DNA from: a bacterium HR16
GTDB taxonomy: Bacteria; Armatimonadota; HRBIN16
Assembly (NCBI GenBank): GCA_002898895.1
Contig: BEHS01000006.1
Coordinates: 1 to 34,103 of the forward strand
Reading direction: 5' to 3'
DNA length: 34,103 bases
Part shown: positions 31,853 to 34,103 of the stretch, piece after piece
Layout of the letters: the number at the start of each line of letters is the position of its first letter
How positions within the stretch are numbered: the first letter of the stretch is position 1
Made by a program: the position numbers and the translations under genes
The notes under the pieces: generated by a model
Database searches by the model: none
What the model saw: only the letters and a program-made list of their open reading frames with translations
What the model was told of the DNA's origin: nothing

Positions 31853-32875
31853 ATGTTAACGGTTACCCTTATCCCCGGAGACGGCATAGGACCCGAGGTG
31901 GTGGAAGCGGCGGTACGTGTGGTGGAGGCAACTGGCGTGCCGGTGCAGTGGGAGCGCTTTGAAGCAGGCACCGAAGTGATGAACAAGTACGGTACGCCTC
32001 TGCCCGACGAAGTGTTTAACTCCGTACTGAGAAATCGCGTTGCGCTCAAGGGGCCCATTACCACCCCAATCGGCACAGGCTACAGCAGTCCCAATGTGAT
32101 GCTTCGCAAGCGGCTGAACCTGTTCGCCAACGTCCGCCCTGCCAAAAATCTGCCGGGTGTTCGCACGCGCTATGAGGACGTGGACCTGGTGGTCATCCGC
32201 GAAAACAGCGAGGACCTGTACTCCGGTCTGGAGCACATTGTGGTGCCGGGGGTGGTGGAAAGCCTGAAGGTTATCACCGAGCGCGCCAGTCTGCGCATCG
32301 CCCGGTTCGCCTTCGATTACGCGGTGAAGCACGGGCGCAAGAAAGTGACGGCAGTTCACAAGGCGAACATCATGAAGCTCAGCGACGGGCTGTTTCTCGA
32401 GTGTTGCCGAAGGGTGGCGCGAGACTATCCGCAGATTGAGTACGAGGAGCTGATTGTGGACAATACCTGTATGCAGCTGGTCACGCGCCCTGAACGGTTC
32501 GACGTGATGGTCATGGAGAACCTGTACGGCGATATTGTTTCCGACCTGTGCGCCGGGCTGGTAGGAGGGCTGGGTTTGACGCCCAGCGCAAACGTTGGGG
32601 AGGATGGTATCGTGGTGTACGAGGCGGTACACGGCTCCGCCCCCGACATCGCCGGCCGTAACCTCGCCAACCCGATAGCGCTTATCTTCTGCGCAGCAAT
32701 GATGCTGGAGGACCAGGGTGAGCAGGAGGCGGCGGAGCGGGTGCGCCGGGGCGTGTATCGCGTCTTGAGCGAAGGCAAAGTGCTTACCCGCGACCTGGGC
32801 GGCACTGCCACCACCACCGAAATCACCGATGCTATTATCGCCGCGATGGCGCAGGAATCCGCTTCGCCTGCTTGA
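31853..32875 (+). CDS. NAD-type isocitrate dehydrogenase
   Basis: A 340-residue beta-decarboxylating dehydrogenase that turns isocitrate into 2-oxoglutarate in the TCA cycle. The substrate motif SSPNVMLRKRLNLFANVRP has the Ser of IDH. RENSEDLYSGLEH fits NAD-IDH (IDH3-like) rather than isopropylmalate dehydrogenase. YGDIVSDLCAGLVGGLGLTPSAN carries the metal-binding Asp residues, and VHGSAPDIAGRNLANPIA is the cofactor loop. The short length matches the NAD-dependent type. Homoisocitrate dehydrogenase is the main alternative. The preceding GCGGAGG is its ribosome binding site. It converges with tdh, 11 bases apart. Confidence 0.87.
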   Translation: MLTVTLIPGDGIGPEVVEAAVRVVEATGVPVQWERFEAGTEVMNKYGTPLPDEVFNSVLRNRVALKGPITTPIGTGYSSPNVMLRKRLNLFANVRPAKNLPGVRTRYEDVDLVVIRENSEDLYSGLEHIVVPGVVESLKVITERASLRIARFAFDYAVKHGRKKVTAVHKANIMKLSDGLFLECCRRVARDYPQIEYEELIVDNTCMQLVTRPERFDVMVMENLYGDIVSDLCAGLVGGLGLTPSANVGEDGIVVYEAVHGSAPDIAGRNLANPIALIFCAAMMLEDQGEQEAAERVRRGVYRVLSEGKVLTRDLGGTATTTEITDAIIAAMAQESASPA

Positions 32876-32886
32876 GTGTCCGTCTG

Positions 32887-33921
32887 CTAATCAGGGCGAA
32901 GTATCACCTTCCCGCACTTGCCGGTATCTATCAGCTCCATCGCCTTGCCGATTTCCGAGAACCCCATCGCGTGGGTAATCACCGGACGCACGTCCAGTCT
33001 GCCCGAGGTCAGCAGTTCCTGCATCTGCTCCCACGTCTGGTAAAGTCGCCGCCCAACGATGCCCTGCACCTCCAGACCTTTGAATATCACATCCTCCGCG
33101 AAATCCACCGTAATCGGGTCGGCGGGGATGCCCATGAGGGTGACTCTACCGCCGGGGCGGGCGATGCGGAACCCCGTTTTCACCGCAGCAGGAGCGCCGG
33201 ACATCTCCAGCACCACATCGACGCCTTCACCCTTCGTGCGCGTCATCACCGCTTTTTCGACATCCTCTTTAGTGGGGTCCAGCAACACATCCGCGCCCAT
33301 CTGCTCTGCCAGCTGCAGGCGGTAAGGGTGTTTTTCCACCGCGAACACCGTGCTGGCATGGCAAGCTCTGGCGATGCCCACGCTAAACAGCCCAAGCGGT
33401 CCGCATCCGAGCACCGCTACCGTACGTCCTTCCAGCGGTCCTGCCAGCGCGGCGTGCACCGCGTTGCCAAGCGGGTCCTGGATGGCGGCGACCTCTACCG
33501 GAATCTGGGGTGGGGTAGGGCGGGCGTTTGCCTCAGGGATGACCACCAGTTCCGCCCACACGCCGTCGGTGTCGATGCCCAGAATGCGTGTGTTACGGCA
33601 GACGTGCGCCTGCCCGTGTCGGCACTGATAGCAGGTTCCGCAAACGATGTGCGATTCGCTGGCAACGAAGTCGCCCACTTTCCGTTCTTTGACCCCATCG
33701 CCAACGGCGATTACCTCACCGGCGAACTCGTGCCCTAAGATGCGGGGGAGATGGATACGGTGCGCTGCCCAGTGGTCCCAGTGCCAGATGTGTACGTCGG
33801 TGCCGCAGATAGACCAGGCTCGTGGTTGAACAAGCACATGACCCGGAGGTACTGTGGATGGGTCGGGTATATCTATTACCTCGCCGCCGGGTTCGGGGCG
33901 GCTCTTGACAATCGCACGCAT
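32887..33921 (-). CDS. tdh: L-threonine 3-dehydrogenase
   Basis: Zinc-dependent enzyme that oxidises L-threonine to 2-amino-3-ketobutyrate with NAD. The 344-residue protein is of the usual length. Catalytic zinc Cys39 lies in SICGTDVHIWHWDHW, a motif typical of Tdh, with GHEFAGEV next. The structural-zinc cysteines are in CGTCYQCRHGQAHVCRN. PLGNAVHAAL and LEMSGAPAA also match Tdh. The Rossmann motif is LGCGPLGLF. GGAGT precedes the ATG and a good promoter lies upstream. The usual partner kbl (2-amino-3-ketobutyrate CoA ligase) is not seen within the window. Confidence 0.92.
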   Translation of the reverse strand: MRAIVKSRPEPGGEVIDIPDPSTVPPGHVLVQPRAWSICGTDVHIWHWDHWAAHRIHLPRILGHEFAGEVIAVGDGVKERKVGDFVASESHIVCGTCYQCRHGQAHVCRNTRILGIDTDGVWAELVVIPEANARPTPPQIPVEVAAIQDPLGNAVHAALAGPLEGRTVAVLGCGPLGLFSVGIARACHASTVFAVEKHPYRLQLAEQMGADVLLDPTKEDVEKAVMTRTKGEGVDVVLEMSGAPAAVKTGFRIARPGGRVTLMGIPADPITVDFAEDVIFKGLEVQGIVGRRLYQTWEQMQELLTSGRLDVRPVITHAMGFSEIGKAMELIDTGKCGKVILRPD

Positions 33922-33957
33922 ACAACGTTACTCCTTGTTCACAGCGTTTACGGTTTC

Positions 33958-33986
33958 ATTATAAGCCTCATGGAGGAATACTGCAA
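33958..33986 (-). promoter_or_regulatory. Promoter of tdh
   Basis: On the minus strand: TTGCAG, 17 bases, TATAAT (consensus -10). It ends 36 bases before the tdh ATG. The further sequence to about 34052 shows nothing clear. Confidence 0.65.
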
Positions 33987-34052
33987 CCCGGCGGCATTTC
34001 GGGCTCTTAAATGTAGCCGCAACCTTATGAGCTTTGAAAAGAATAGTTGCGC

Positions 34053-34103
34053 CTATCCGATGAGCACCGCCTGCCCCTCCACCTGTGCGGGAAAGAGGAT
34101 GCT
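34053..34103 (-). CDS. Possible 3' end of a gene cut by the window edge
   Basis: On the minus strand an open frame enters from the window edge and ends ...QVEGQAVLIG followed by TAG at 34055-34053. Only 16 codons are visible, so this is no more than a hint of a gene upstream of tdh on the same strand. Confidence 0.25.
   Translation of the reverse strand, partial: SILFPAQVEGQAVLIG

Overview
The window looks like a chromosomal stretch of a GC-rich, probably thermophilic bacterium with a small integrated element at its left end. A lineage in or near Armatimonadota is my inference, from the mix of DUF2961/GH172, GH50-like, Uma2, NTP_transf_5 and Clp1-like genes and from the intergenic repeats. 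No marker gene here proves it.

Region 1 (about 1-7584) is a compact mobile element inserted at the 3' end of a tRNA-Arg(UCG) gene. The intact tRNA lies at the right end. A 47-nt diverged tRNA 3'-half copy lies at the very start of the window, so the element is almost complete and its left edge coincides with the window edge. It encodes a tyrosine integrase, a divergently transcribed unknown gene, an AlpA-like HTH protein, a primase-polymerase/RepA-helicase protein that carries an iteron-like array, an RNase H fused in frame to an SSB-like protein with its own internal ribosome binding site, a small protein with a possible clamp-binding tail, two small coiled-coil proteins under a separate promoter, a terminase-small-subunit-like protein and an Amidase_2/PGRP-like lysin. 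I see no portal, capsid, tail or large terminase gene. Integrase + AlpA + primase/helicase + lone TerS is the gene logic of phage-inducible chromosomal islands (phage satellites). I propose this as the noteworthy system: a roughly 7.5-kb PICI-like satellite in a lineage where I know of none described.

Region 2 (7.6-9.8 kb) has the host tRNA-Arg and a glycosidase-like protein. Region 3 (9.8-16.3 kb) is housekeeping: rimO with a coupled unknown gene on the minus strand, then rplU, rpmA, obg and proB on the plus strand, with divergent promoters between rimO and rplU. Region 4 (16.3-20.7 kb) holds two secreted glycoside hydrolases (GH172/DUF2961 and GH50-like). Region 5 (20.7-25.6 kb) has tRNA-Leu(UAA), a dihydrolipoamide dehydrogenase, an RHH/GIY-YIG-like protein, a BmpA-type lipoprotein, a Uma2-family protein and a STAS-UspA fusion. 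Region 6 (25.7-28.2 kb, minus strand) has a beta-propeller membrane protein, a PHP phosphatase and a small anchored protein. Region 7 (28.3-34.1 kb) has a Clp1/Grc3-type polynucleotide kinase, an NTP_transf_5 protein, a small unknown, a LON-domain protein, an NAD-type isocitrate dehydrogenase and threonine dehydrogenase.

No stretch over 300 bases lacks a gene. The longest gaps (about 230 bases each, near 18.4, 22.95 and 30.95 kb) hold imperfect palindromic intergenic repeats. Most other long ORFs in the track are antisense shadows and are left out. All function calls are from reading the translated sequence; no database search was run.
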